Shown here: piece by piece, positions 42,767-54,462 of the stretch
How positions within the stretch are numbered: position 1 is the first letter of the stretch
How the letters are laid out: every line of letters starts with the position of its first letter
Origin: an uncultured Prevotellaceae bacterium
GTDB lineage: Bacteria; Bacteroidota; Bacteroidia; Bacteroidales; UBA3663
Assembly: GCA_900319235.1 (NCBI GenBank)
Contig: ONNR01000005.1
Span: 124,001-188,000 of the forward strand
Direction: 5' to 3'
Length of the DNA stretch: 64,000 nt
Made by a program: the position numbers and the translations under genes
Notes under the pieces: model-generated
What the model saw: only the letters and a program-made list of their open reading frames with translations
What the model was told of the DNA's origin: nothing
Databases searched by the model: none

Positions 42767-43429
42767 TTACTTAACTCGTTCGATGTATTTGTCGATAGAT
42801 TGGGCGATGGAAGTTTCGGCCCAATTGTCCTTGATGTTCTGATAAACCTTGAGGGCATTCTTGAGGTCGCCTGCCTCCTCGTAGGCGAGACCTGCCTTGC
42901 GGAGGAAGAGGGGAGTGTACTGGGCGTTGCTTGCAGCCTTGGCAGCCTGCTCGAAAGTCTCAGCAGCCTTGGTGTAGTTGGGAGTCTCCTGATCGACGTA
43001 GCAGTCGCCGAGAGCGCTGAGGATGGCGGGAGCGATCACGTTGTCGTTGCCGTCGAAGTCCTGCAGATATTTGATAGCCTCCTCATAGTTGCCGAGGTTC
43101 TTTTGGCAGAGTCCGGCATATGCCTTTGCGGTGTTACCTGCGCGGGTCGAACCGAATTCCTCGATGACAGCCTCGAAGCCTTCGAGAGCCTGCTCATACT
43201 GTCCCTGGTCGAAAAGGAGTTCGGAACTCCAGATCTCGTTCTGTGCCTTCTCGTTGTTACGCTGCGACATCCAACGCCAGCCGAAGATGACGGCTACGAT
43301 AAGGATGAGCGCAATGAAGCCATATACGATCTTCTTCTGGTTGTCCTTCTCCTGAAGGAACTGCTCGGTCTTGCTGAGCGGCTGGTCGATTGCTGTTTCC
43401 TCGACCTTTTTGATTTCTTTTTTTGCCAT
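42767..43429 (-). CDS. TPR-repeat membrane protein (YfgM-like)
   Basis: 220 aa. A basic cytoplasmic start (AKKEIKKVEE), then one membrane helix (KIVYGFIALILIVAVIFGW, about 34-52), then at least four TPR-like repeats (QYEQALEGFEAVIEEFGSTRAGNTAKAYAGLC; NYEEAIKYLQDF; NYTKAAETFEQAAKA; AGDLKNALKVYQNI). This layout matches the YfgM/BamD-like anchored TPR proteins that assist periplasmic or outer-membrane folding. The role here is inferred. It is divergent from recF and upstream of ribH. Confidence 0.8.
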   Translation of the reverse strand: MAKKEIKKVEETAIDQPLSKTEQFLQEKDNQKKIVYGFIALILIVAVIFGWRWMSQRNNEKAQNEIWSSELLFDQGQYEQALEGFEAVIEEFGSTRAGNTAKAYAGLCQKNLGNYEEAIKYLQDFDGNDNVIAPAILSALGDCYVDQETPNYTKAAETFEQAAKAASNAQYTPLFLRKAGLAYEEAGDLKNALKVYQNIKDNWAETSIAQSIDKYIERVK

Positions 43430-43550
43430 GTCTATATTTTGTTTATTATTATTTGCATATTTAGCGGCGCAAATTTAGCGATTTTACTTGAATAAACAAT
43501 ATTTTTTGCGAAAAAAATGTTTAAAATTCGTATTTTCCCCCAAATTTTCG

Positions 43551-43558
43551 TATCTTTG
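43551..43558 (+). promoter_or_regulatory. TATCTTTG box for recF
   Basis: A perfect -7 box, 57 nt before the recF ATG. The -33 position has TTCG in place of TTG at 20 nt spacing. On the other strand a weaker TAAATTTG (43470-43477) may serve the TPR gene. Confidence 0.55.
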
Positions 43559-43615
43559 CCACGTCAATTTACAAGTTTTTCGGCATTAAGGACGAAAATT
43601 GCCTTTGAACGACAT

Positions 43616-44725
43616 ATGAAACTGGAGCATCTTAGCATCGTCAACTACAAGAATATCCGCGAGGCCGACCTCGACTTCTCATCGGGCGTGAACTGCCTGG
43701 TGGGGAAGAACGGCATGGGCAAGACCAACCTGCTGGATGCCATCTATTACCTGTCGTTCTGCAAGTCGTTCAACGGCGTGACCGACAGCCAGGTGATGAC
43801 GCATGGCGAGGAGTTCTTCATGCTGAACGGGCAATACGAACTTAATGGCGAGGCAGAGGATATCCGCTGCGGCTACAAGCTGCACTCCCGAAAGTCGTTC
43901 AAGCGTGCGGGCAAGGAATACCAGCGACTGAGCGACCACATCGGGCTGCTGCCCATCGTGCTGCTCACGCCTTCGGACAGCGTGCTGCTGCAGGGTGGCA
44001 GCGAGGAACGTCGCAAGTTTATGGACATGGTGATCAGCCAGTTCAACAAGCCATATCTGAACGCGCTGATACGCTACAACCAGGCGCTTCTGCAGCGCAA
44101 CAGCCTACTGAAGCAGGAGCCGCCTTGCACCGACCCCTTGCTCTATCAGACGTGCGAGGAACAGATGGACTTCTACGGGCGGATGATCTATGCTGCCCGA
44201 CGCCAGTTTGTCGATGACTTCACTCCGGTCTTTCAGGAGTTCTACAGCCAGATTTCAATGGATCGTGAGCGCGTGTCGATAGGGTACACTTCGCACTTCG
44301 AAGGCGGGCAGAGCCTTATGCCGCTGCTCAATGCCGTACGCAGTCGCGACCTGGCACTGGGCTACACGACGCGAGGTGCCCACAAGGACGACCTCGTGTT
44401 CCAAATCGGTGACTACCAGATGAAGCAGCAGGGTTCGCAAGGGCAGAACAAGACGTTCCTGGTGGGACTGAAACTGGCGCAGTTCGACTTCCTCAGGCGC
44501 ATGGGGCACACCACGCCCATCCTTCTGCTCGACGACATCTTCGACCGACTCGACAGCGACCGTGTGGAGCAGATTATTCGTCTGGTGGCAAGCGACAGGT
44601 TCGGGCAGATTTTCATCACCGACACCAACCGCGAATACCTCGACCGCATCATCGACCGATGCACGGAGAACTATAAGCTGTTTGAGGTGAGCAATGGAGG
44701 ATATGAGGCTGTAGCTGAGAAATAA
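43616..44725 (+). CDS. recF: DNA replication and repair protein RecF
   Basis: 369 aa from MKLEHLSIVNYKNI. Upstream in-frame codons precede or overlap the promoter box. Walker A GKNGMGKTNLLDAI is at about 29-42, the ABC signature SQGQNKTFLVGLKLA near 275, and Walker B TPILLLDDIFDRLD near 305. RecF helps load RecA at gaps with RecO and RecR. It is followed by a DUF721 gene, a pairing common in Bacteroidota. Confidence 0.95.
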   Translation: MKLEHLSIVNYKNIREADLDFSSGVNCLVGKNGMGKTNLLDAIYYLSFCKSFNGVTDSQVMTHGEEFFMLNGQYELNGEAEDIRCGYKLHSRKSFKRAGKEYQRLSDHIGLLPIVLLTPSDSVLLQGGSEERRKFMDMVISQFNKPYLNALIRYNQALLQRNSLLKQEPPCTDPLLYQTCEEQMDFYGRMIYAARRQFVDDFTPVFQEFYSQISMDRERVSIGYTSHFEGGQSLMPLLNAVRSRDLALGYTTRGAHKDDLVFQIGDYQMKQQGSQGQNKTFLVGLKLAQFDFLRRMGHTTPILLLDDIFDRLDSDRVEQIIRLVASDRFGQIFITDTNREYLDRIIDRCTENYKLFEVSNGGYEAVAEK

Positions 44726-44738
44726 TCTTCCAGAAGCT

Positions 44739-44783
44739 CTAGAAAATCTAGAAGATCTAGAAAATCTAGATGATTTAGAAAAA
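44739..44783. repeat. 9-bp tandem repeat (CTAGAAAAT) between recF and DUF721
   Basis: Five consecutive exact 9-mers: CTAGAAAAT, CTAGAAGAT, CTAGAAAAT, CTAGATGAT, TTAGAAAAA, ending 7 nt before the next start codon. Confidence 0.85.
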
Positions 44784-44790
44784 GAAAATA

Positions 44791-45081
44791 ATGAAACGAA
44801 AAAACGAACAATCGATCGGTGAGATCATCCGAGAGTACCTGAAGGTGACGCAGCTCGAGAACCATGTGTTCGAGTCGCGCATTGCCGAGGTATGGCAGGA
44901 GGCGCTCGGAGACCGCATCACCCTGGAGACCGAACGCATACATCTGCAGTCGGGGACGTTGTTCGTGACCCTCAAATCGCCTTCGCTGAAGCACGACATC
45001 ATGATGCAGCGCTCGGTGATACGTGTCGCCTTGAACGAAAAGTTGGGGAATGACATAATAAAAAGCGTCGTGGTACGTTAA
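44791..45081 (+). CDS. DUF721 (DciA-like) protein
   Basis: 96 aa. The short basic start KRKNEQSIGEIIREYLKVTQLENH, the core VWQEALGDRITLETERIHLQSGTLFVTLKSPSLKHDIMMQ and the end LNEKLGNDIIKSVVV fit the DUF721 family, which includes the replicative-helicase loader DciA. A role in replication initiation or DnaB loading is possible, and its place after recF fits, but this short form consists only of the core domain. Confidence 0.8.
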   Translation: MKRKNEQSIGEIIREYLKVTQLENHVFESRIAEVWQEALGDRITLETERIHLQSGTLFVTLKSPSLKHDIMMQRSVIRVALNEKLGNDIIKSVVVR

Positions 45082-45087
45082 TATATT

Positions 45088-49174
<4,087 letters not shown>

Positions 49175-49281
49175 TTGGGCTCTTATGGACGTACTCGTTC
49201 CAAAAATGCTTTCAATTTGCAACCTGCGCCCTACAATTTTGCGATGCAGAGAAAGTAATTTTTAGCAATTTGATTTTTTAT

Positions 49282-49313
49282 TTGGAAAAGTTGATAAAGT
49301 TTCCTTATCTTTG
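49282..49313 (+). promoter_or_regulatory. Bacteroidota promoter for the 49355 gene
   Basis: TTG at 49282-49284 and TATCTTTG at 49306-49313, 21 nt apart, 41 nt before the ATG. Confidence 0.72.
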
Positions 49314-49354
49314 CACCCGATTTTGACCACACAATACTTCAAAATATTACTAAT

Positions 49355-49795
49355 ATGAAAAAACTTACCCTTCTCTTGCTCGCTTTCGTGGCCTGCATCA
49401 ATGCTTATGCCTTCAAGTTTGATGGCATCGATCTCAATGGTACCGTTGGTGATATCACCCGTGCTATCTCCAAGAAGAACTACGTAGCCACCGTAGAGAA
49501 TCCCAATGTCCTCACTGGTCTTTGCCAGGGCACCAAGATCAATCTGTCGTTCAATCTTACCGATGTCACCGAAAAGAATCACGTAGCTCAGCTCTTCGTC
49601 GATGTCCCCAATGCAAGCGCTAACGCTTTCGTTGAGAATGCACAGCTCCTCAACATCATCTACCACCTGGTTTCGAACACCGAGGCTGGTTATCTCTACG
49701 AGGTTGACGACGACGGCACCACGCTGCTCCTTTCGCGCACCGAGAATGGCATCCGCTTGACCTATAATACTCCTTATTTCCAGGCTGTGAAGTAA
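49355..49795 (+). CDS. Small secreted protein of unknown function
   Basis: 146 aa. It has a signal peptide (MKKLTLLLLAFVACINAYA) and a mature domain of about 125 residues rich in Asn, Thr and Val. It begins FKFDGIDLNGTVGDITRAISKKNYV and ends VDDDGTTLLLSRTENGIRLTYNTPYFQAVK, which looks like a mostly beta protein. No family is recognised. It has its own promoter and terminator, and codon use suggests good expression. Confidence 0.7.
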   Translation: MKKLTLLLLAFVACINAYAFKFDGIDLNGTVGDITRAISKKNYVATVENPNVLTGLCQGTKINLSFNLTDVTEKNHVAQLFVDVPNASANAFVENAQLLNIIYHLVSNTEAGYLYEVDDDGTTLLLSRTENGIRLTYNTPYFQAVK

Positions 49796-49817
49796 GCAAC
49801 ACAGTTAGGTAAAAAAG

Positions 49818-49857
49818 AAAACGACCAGAGGGCAATCATTTGCTGCTCTGGTCGTTT
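49818..49857 (+). terminator. Terminator after the 49355 gene
   Basis: AAACGACCAGAG pairs perfectly with CTCTGGTCGTTT (49846-49857), followed by TTT. Confidence 0.85.
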
Positions 49858-49941
49858 TTTGTTTCGTATGGCTTTGGCTTCGGGTTATGACCCTGGCCTT
49901 TGTTATTTCCTAGGCCTTTGTTATGTCCTTGCCCTTCGGGG

Positions 49942-50406
49942 TTATGCTCCGAATCGGCGGGAGTATTCAGGCTCCTTTCGTGCATTTCGAACACGAAGAA
50001 GGATGCAGGCAAGCGTCATCAGGAGGAGCGCAGCATACCATAGCCAGTAGCCCGTGGATGTGGAGAAGGCCACATCGTGACCTGTCTCGAGGTCGGGAAT
50101 CGTCTGATAGAATGGCAGAAGGACTCCAAGGATGGGCATCGGCAGGGAGAGCCAGAAGAGGCTTTTCGCCTTGCGGATGACGACGCATGCGCTGACGACA
50201 TATAGGATGTTGGAAAGCCAACAGAGGAAAAGCCCATTCAGACCGAATGACATCCAGCCGAACAAGAGCAGGAAGAAGCCGTGGACCTCCTGGCTGTCGG
50301 CGCGGAGGCTGACGAAGCACAGCGACAGCGTATAACACAGCAGGCTGAAGAAGAATGCCGTGTTATAACTGTGGTTCAGGAAGAAGAGTTTCTGTCGGAT
50401 GTGCAT
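49942..50406 (-). CDS. Four-helix membrane protein, unknown
   Basis: 154 aa from the ATG at 50406. The upstream in-frame extension runs through TTCGAACC repeats and into trpS and is not credible. There are four hydrophobic segments (AFFFSLLCYTLSLCFVSL; GFFLLLFGWMSFGLNGLFLCWL; SLFWLSLPMPILGVLLPF; GYWLWYAALLLMTLACILL) and a basic C-terminus. No family is recognised. It follows trpS on the same strand, with 9-mer repeats between. Confidence 0.6.
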   Translation of the reverse strand: MHIRQKLFFLNHSYNTAFFFSLLCYTLSLCFVSLRADSQEVHGFFLLLFGWMSFGLNGLFLCWLSNILYVVSACVVIRKAKSLFWLSLPMPILGVLLPFYQTIPDLETGHDVAFSTSTGYWLWYAALLLMTLACILLRVRNARKEPEYSRRFGA

Positions 50407-50455
50407 GGGAGGGGTTAAGAAGGGTTCGAAAGGTTCGAGGGGTTCGAAAGGTTGT
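50407..50455. repeat. GGGTTCGAA-type 9-mer repeat before the membrane-protein gene
   Basis: Units GGGTTCGAA, AGGTTCGAG, GGGTTCGAA, AGGTTG between the trpS stop and the start codon at 50406. Confidence 0.65.
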
Positions 50456-51454
50456 TTAGAACATTCGGATGCCCATGATTTCGCGCATCTGAGAGGTGAT
50501 CTCATGCACGATGGGACGTACCTTTTCGGCACCCATGCGGCGTACCTTGTTGAGGTAGTCGGTGTCGGCATAGAGTTCCTCGTAACGTTCGCGGATGGGA
50601 CGAGTCACCTTGAGCACGTCCTCGGCAATCTGCATCTTGAGGTCACCATAGCGAATCGAGCAGTCGTTCCATGCAGCAAGGTACTGGTCGTAGATCTCCT
50701 GTGTGCTGGTGAGCTTGAGGAAATAGAAGAGGTTCTTGATGGGTTCGTTCATCTCCGAGTTGGGCTCGGTGGGAGTCATGTCGGTGACAGCCTTCTTGAA
50801 CTTCTTGATGACGGTCTTGTCGTCGTCGTTGATGTAGATGCAGTTGCCTTCGCTCTTGCCCATCTTGCCGCTGCCGTCGAGGCCGGGGATCTTGATGGGT
50901 TCGCCCTTTGCCTCGTAGGGATGTGGCTCGACGAGGAAATCCACCTTGTAGTAATGGTTGAAGCGCACGGCGAAGTTGCGAGCCATCTCGAGGTGCTGCA
51001 ACTGGTCCTTGCCTACAGGAACGTAGTGGGCCTTGTGCTGGAGGATGTCGGCTGCCATGAGCACGGGGTAGGTGAGGAGGCCGGCATTGACGTTGTTGGG
51101 GTTCTTGCGAGCCTTGTCCTTGAAGGCAACGGTCTTCTCGAGTTCGCCCAGATAGGCATGCATATTGAGCAGGGTGTAGAATTCGCAGGTTTCGGGAACG
51201 TCACTCTGCACATAGACCATGCACTTCTCGGGATCCATACCAGCAGCGAGGTATTCGGCCAGGATGCTGCGGATGTTGGCGTTGAGGGCCGTCGGGTCGG
51301 GAGCGGTGGTCAGCGAGTGATAATCGGCTATGAAATAACGGCAATCGTAGTCGTTCTGCATTTCGACAAAGTTGCGAAGGGCACCATAGTAGTTTCCGAG
51401 GTGCAGGTGCCCGGTGGCGCGGATGCCACTCAAGACGATGGGTTTCTTTTCCAT
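50456..51454 (-). CDS. trpS: Tryptophanyl-tRNA synthetase
   Basis: 332 aa class I synthetase of normal length. The HIGH-type motif is ATGHLHLGNYYGALRN (about 13-28) and the KMSKS-type motif is GKMGKSEGN (about 198). VYVQSDVPETCEF and YPVLMAADIL are typical of TrpS. It charges tRNA-Trp. No T-box or leader peptide is visible upstream, and it follows the inositol-phosphatase-type gene by 29 nt. Confidence 0.95.
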   Translation of the reverse strand: MEKKPIVLSGIRATGHLHLGNYYGALRNFVEMQNDYDCRYFIADYHSLTTAPDPTALNANIRSILAEYLAAGMDPEKCMVYVQSDVPETCEFYTLLNMHAYLGELEKTVAFKDKARKNPNNVNAGLLTYPVLMAADILQHKAHYVPVGKDQLQHLEMARNFAVRFNHYYKVDFLVEPHPYEAKGEPIKIPGLDGSGKMGKSEGNCIYINDDDKTVIKKFKKAVTDMTPTEPNSEMNEPIKNLFYFLKLTSTQEIYDQYLAAWNDCSIRYGDLKMQIAEDVLKVTRPIRERYEELYADTDYLNKVRRMGAEKVRPIVHEITSQMREIMGIRMF

Positions 51455-51483
51455 ATATTATATATAATGTATAACTGAATTTT

Positions 51484-52299
51484 TTACTTAACGTTCTGCA
51501 AAATCAGGCCGACGAGCGCTTCGTTGCCTGCTGCAATCGAGACATTGCGGTCCTCGCGGATGCTTCGAACCACACCGCCTGCCTCTTCGATGATGAGTTG
51601 CCCGGCGCAGCAATCCCACGGCTTGATGTTGAGTTCCCAATAGCCGTCGAGCATACCGGCAGCCACGCAGCAGAGGTCGTAGGCAGCAGCGCCCATTCGG
51701 CGCAGGCCACGCAACTGGGGCAACATGCGGCAGAGGTTGTCGAGATTGTTCTTGTCGCTGCCCACAGTACCCTTGTCGTAGGGGAATCCGGTGGCGAGGA
51801 TGCACTGGTCGAGTTCGGTCTTGCGGCTCACGTGGATGCGGCGTCCGTTCCATTGGGCACCTTCGCCACGAACGGCAGTGAAGAGGTCGTCCATTTTTGG
51901 CGCATAGACCACACCCACAATGGTTTCGCCCTTGTACTTCACGCCGATGCTGACGCAGAAGATGGGCAGGCCTTGCGAATAGTTGTTGGTGCCGTCGAGC
52001 GGATCGACCACCCATTCCCATTCGCTGTTGGGTTTCTGATGCAGGCCAGTCTCCTCGCCCAAGATGCTATGATTGGGGTAGGTGGAGGTGATGCGTTCGA
52101 TAAGCAGCTTCTCGCATGCCTTATCGACATCGGTTACCACATCGTGCATCGAACTCTTCGTCTCGATGCCAAGATGGCGGCTGCGGAACTTCTCCATCTG
52201 CAACTTGCCGGCTTGCATGGCCCAGTCGATGGCATATTCGAGTATGGTGTTGGCGTCCTCGGTGTTGCCTCGGCGGGCAAACGGGTTCGGAAGAATCAT
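51484..52299 (-). CDS. Inositol monophosphatase family protein (SuhB-like)
   Basis: 271 aa from the ATG at 52299. A longer in-frame start at 52356 lies upstream of the promoter box (52337-52344), so it cannot be on that transcript. Metal-site motifs of the family are present: GEETGLHQ, VDPLDGTNNYSQGLPIFCVSIG (about 87-108) and the C-terminal WELNIKPWDCCAGQLIIEEAGG (about 216-237, WD motif). Members remove phosphate from inositol-1-phosphate or related sugars, and some (SuhB) also act in rRNA antitermination. Which applies here cannot be told. Confidence 0.9.
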   Translation of the reverse strand: MILPNPFARRGNTEDANTILEYAIDWAMQAGKLQMEKFRSRHLGIETKSSMHDVVTDVDKACEKLLIERITSTYPNHSILGEETGLHQKPNSEWEWVVDPLDGTNNYSQGLPIFCVSIGVKYKGETIVGVVYAPKMDDLFTAVRGEGAQWNGRRIHVSRKTELDQCILATGFPYDKGTVGSDKNNLDNLCRMLPQLRGLRRMGAAAYDLCCVAAGMLDGYWELNIKPWDCCAGQLIIEEAGGVVRSIREDRNVSIAAGNEALVGLILQNVK

Positions 52300-52336
52300 A
52301 CGTATTTCTAATAAAGATGGTTGAAATATTTGGGTG

Positions 52337-52367
52337 CAAAGATACGTACTTTTCATCGATTATCCAA
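52337..52367 (-). promoter_or_regulatory. Bacteroidota promoter for the inositol-phosphatase-family gene
   Basis: Minus strand: TATCTTTG (52337-52344) and TTG (52365-52367), 20 nt apart, 37 nt before ATG 52299. Confidence 0.78.
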
Positions 52368-52424
52368 ATTTTCGCGGCAAAAATACTGAATAAATTTTTT
52401 TTCTGAAAAATTGATGCACAAAAT

Positions 52425-52455
52425 TTGGAATGTTCAACGAAAGTCACTATCTTTG
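52425..52455 (+). promoter_or_regulatory. Bacteroidota promoter for the NUDIX-mtaB unit
   Basis: TTG at 52425-52427 and TATCTTTG at 52448-52455, 20 nt apart, 36 nt before the ATG. Confidence 0.78.
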
Positions 52456-52491
52456 CGCCATTATTTTTGATACGTCATTTATAAACACATT

Positions 52492-53031
52492 ATGGTTGAC
52501 TTACATTATCCTGACAAGAAAGACAAAATTGAGATGTTTCCGCTGATTGACGATGAAGGAAACGTCATGGGACGTGCCAGCCGCGCCTATTTTCACGGCG
52601 GGTCGATGGCGCTGCATCCCGTTGTGCATCTGCATATTACCGATCTGCAGGGACGCATATACCTGCAAAAACGTTCGATGACCAAGGACATTGCCCCAGG
52701 CCGCTGGGACACGGCTGTGGGAGGCCACGTCAGCTTTGGCGAAGGCCTTGAGGAAGCCGTGCGTCGCGAGGCTCACGAGGAACTTGGGCTGCGTTTCCGC
52801 ACCGAGCCGCGTTTCCTTTTCCAGTACATCTGGGAGTCGGACCAGGAACGCGAACTGGTTACATCGTTCCACATTGTCTACAACGGACGTATCGTGCCCA
52901 ACAGTGAGGAGGTCGATGAGGGGCGTTTCTGGACCTACGAGGAACTTCGCCACGAACTGGGTCGTGATGTCTTCACCCAGCAATTCGAGCAGCAGGAATA
53001 TCGTCACCTGATCCGTTCGCTTTGCCTGTGA
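52492..53031 (+). CDS. NUDIX hydrolase (YfcD/IDI-like)
   Basis: 179 aa. The NUDIX box reads GGHVSFGEGLEEAVRREAHEELGL (about 83-106), complete. Flanking motifs FHGGSMALHPVVHLHITDLQGRIYLQKRSMTKDIAPGRWDTAVGGH resemble the isopentenyl-diphosphate-isomerase-like branch of NUDIX enzymes (YfcD), so a nucleotide or isoprenoid diphosphate substrate cannot be distinguished. It overlaps mtaB by 4 nt (GTGA), so translation is coupled. Confidence 0.85.
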   Translation: MVDLHYPDKKDKIEMFPLIDDEGNVMGRASRAYFHGGSMALHPVVHLHITDLQGRIYLQKRSMTKDIAPGRWDTAVGGHVSFGEGLEEAVRREAHEELGLRFRTEPRFLFQYIWESDQERELVTSFHIVYNGRIVPNSEEVDEGRFWTYEELRHELGRDVFTQQFEQQEYRHLIRSLCL

Positions 53032-54356
53032 AAAAGGTTGCCTATTACACGCTTGGCTGTCGCCTGAACTTCGCCGAGACTTCGACGCTGGCCTATCGCC
53101 TGCAGCAACTGGGCTTCGAGAAAATCAGTCCCAGAAGCGGTGAGCAGGCCGACCTCGTGGTGGTCAACACCTGCGCCGTGACCGAACAGGCTACTGCCAA
53201 GAGTCGCCAGCAGATCAACAAACTTGTGAGCGAACATCCTTCGGCCTACGTGGTCGTGACCGGCTGCTATGCGCAGATCGAGCCCCAGCAATTGGCCGAG
53301 CGTGTGAAAGGCATCGACGTCATCGTTGGCACCGAATACAAGAGTGACAATATCCTCGCGCTGCTGGGCGACCTCACAAAACGTGACGAACCGTTGGTCT
53401 ATCGCACACAATACAAGGACATTCAGACCTTCCATGGAGGATGTTCGGCCGACGACCGCACACGTCATTTCCTTAAGGTACAGGATGGTTGCGACTATTT
53501 CTGCACCTATTGCACGATACCCTTGGCACGCGGACGCAGCCGCAATGGAACCATTGCCGAACTGGTCGGAATGGCACGTGACGTGGTGGCCAAAGGAGGC
53601 AAGGAGATTGTGCTCACGGGTGTCAATATCGGTGACTTCGGACGTTCGACAGGGGAGAGTTTCTTCGACCTCTGCCGCGCTCTTGATGAGGTGGAGGGTG
53701 TGGAACGCTACCGCATAGGCAGCATCGAGCCTAACCTCATCACCGACGAGATGATTGGGTGGATAGCAAACGAGAGCCGTCGTTTCGCACCACATTTCCA
53801 CATCCCGCTGCAGGCAGGAACCGATGAAGTCCTGCGCCTGATGCGCCGTCGATACGACACCAAACTTTTTGCCCACAAGGTCGAACTCATCAGAACAGCC
53901 TTGCCCGATGCGTTCATCGGAGTAGATGTGATGGCAGGTATGCGTGGCGAGACAAGCGACCTTTTCGAACAAGGTTATTCCTTTATCCAGTCGCTTCCCG
54001 TCAGCCAACTTCATCCATTTACCTACAGCGAGCGTTCGAGTACCCAGGCATTGAATATCCGTCCTATTGTTCCTATGCCCGAACGGCATGAACGAACAGC
54101 CCGACTTGTGGCGCTCAGTGACCAGAAGTTGCGCGACTTCTATCGACTGCAGATGGGAAAGACGTTGCATGTGCTTTGGGAGCAGCCGCCTCGGCAGAAA
54201 GATGGCACGTTTGCACCGATGCATGGTTTCACCGGCAACTATATTCGTTTGCAGCGCTCTTATGACCCTTCGCTTGTCAATGTCTGCCAGGAGGTTGTTT
54301 TGAGCCACGAACTGATTGAGACTAACCAGGGGCCTGCGATTCTTGTTGGGGAGTGA
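53028..54356 (+). CDS. mtaB: tRNA t6A37 methylthiotransferase MtaB
   Basis: 442 aa from the GTG at 53028, which overlaps the NUDIX stop as GTGA. A TTG two codons earlier is less likely. The N-terminal UPF0004 domain has GCRLNFAE (about 10-17), VVNTCAVTEQA and VVTGCYAQ cysteines for one [4Fe-4S] cluster. The radical SAM motif CDYFCTYCTIP (about 152-162) binds the second. A short TRAM-like end follows. It adds a methylthio group to t6A at position 37 of ANN-decoding tRNAs. MtaB rather than MiaB or RimO is favoured by the GCRLNFAE start. Confidence 0.92.
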   Translation: MKKVAYYTLGCRLNFAETSTLAYRLQQLGFEKISPRSGEQADLVVVNTCAVTEQATAKSRQQINKLVSEHPSAYVVVTGCYAQIEPQQLAERVKGIDVIVGTEYKSDNILALLGDLTKRDEPLVYRTQYKDIQTFHGGCSADDRTRHFLKVQDGCDYFCTYCTIPLARGRSRNGTIAELVGMARDVVAKGGKEIVLTGVNIGDFGRSTGESFFDLCRALDEVEGVERYRIGSIEPNLITDEMIGWIANESRRFAPHFHIPLQAGTDEVLRLMRRRYDTKLFAHKVELIRTALPDAFIGVDVMAGMRGETSDLFEQGYSFIQSLPVSQLHPFTYSERSSTQALNIRPIVPMPERHERTARLVALSDQKLRDFYRLQMGKTLHVLWEQPPRQKDGTFAPMHGFTGNYIRLQRSYDPSLVNVCQEVVLSHELIETNQGPAILVGE

Positions 54357-54358
54357 GT

Positions 54359-54430
54359 ATAGTTCCTATATTATTGATAGTTCCTATAATAATGATAGTG
54401 ACTATATTATAAATAGTTTCTATAGTTTTT
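54359..54430. repeat. Tandem 18-bp (2 x 9) AT-rich repeat
   Basis: Four 18-mers start ATAGTTCCT, ATAGTTCCT, ATAGTGACT and ATAGTTTCT, at 54359, 54377, 54395 and 54413, each followed by an AT-rich 9-mer. They fill the gap before the pectinesterase gene. Confidence 0.8.
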
Positions 54431-54462
54431 TTGCTTCGACTTTTTAATCCTTTTTCTCGATA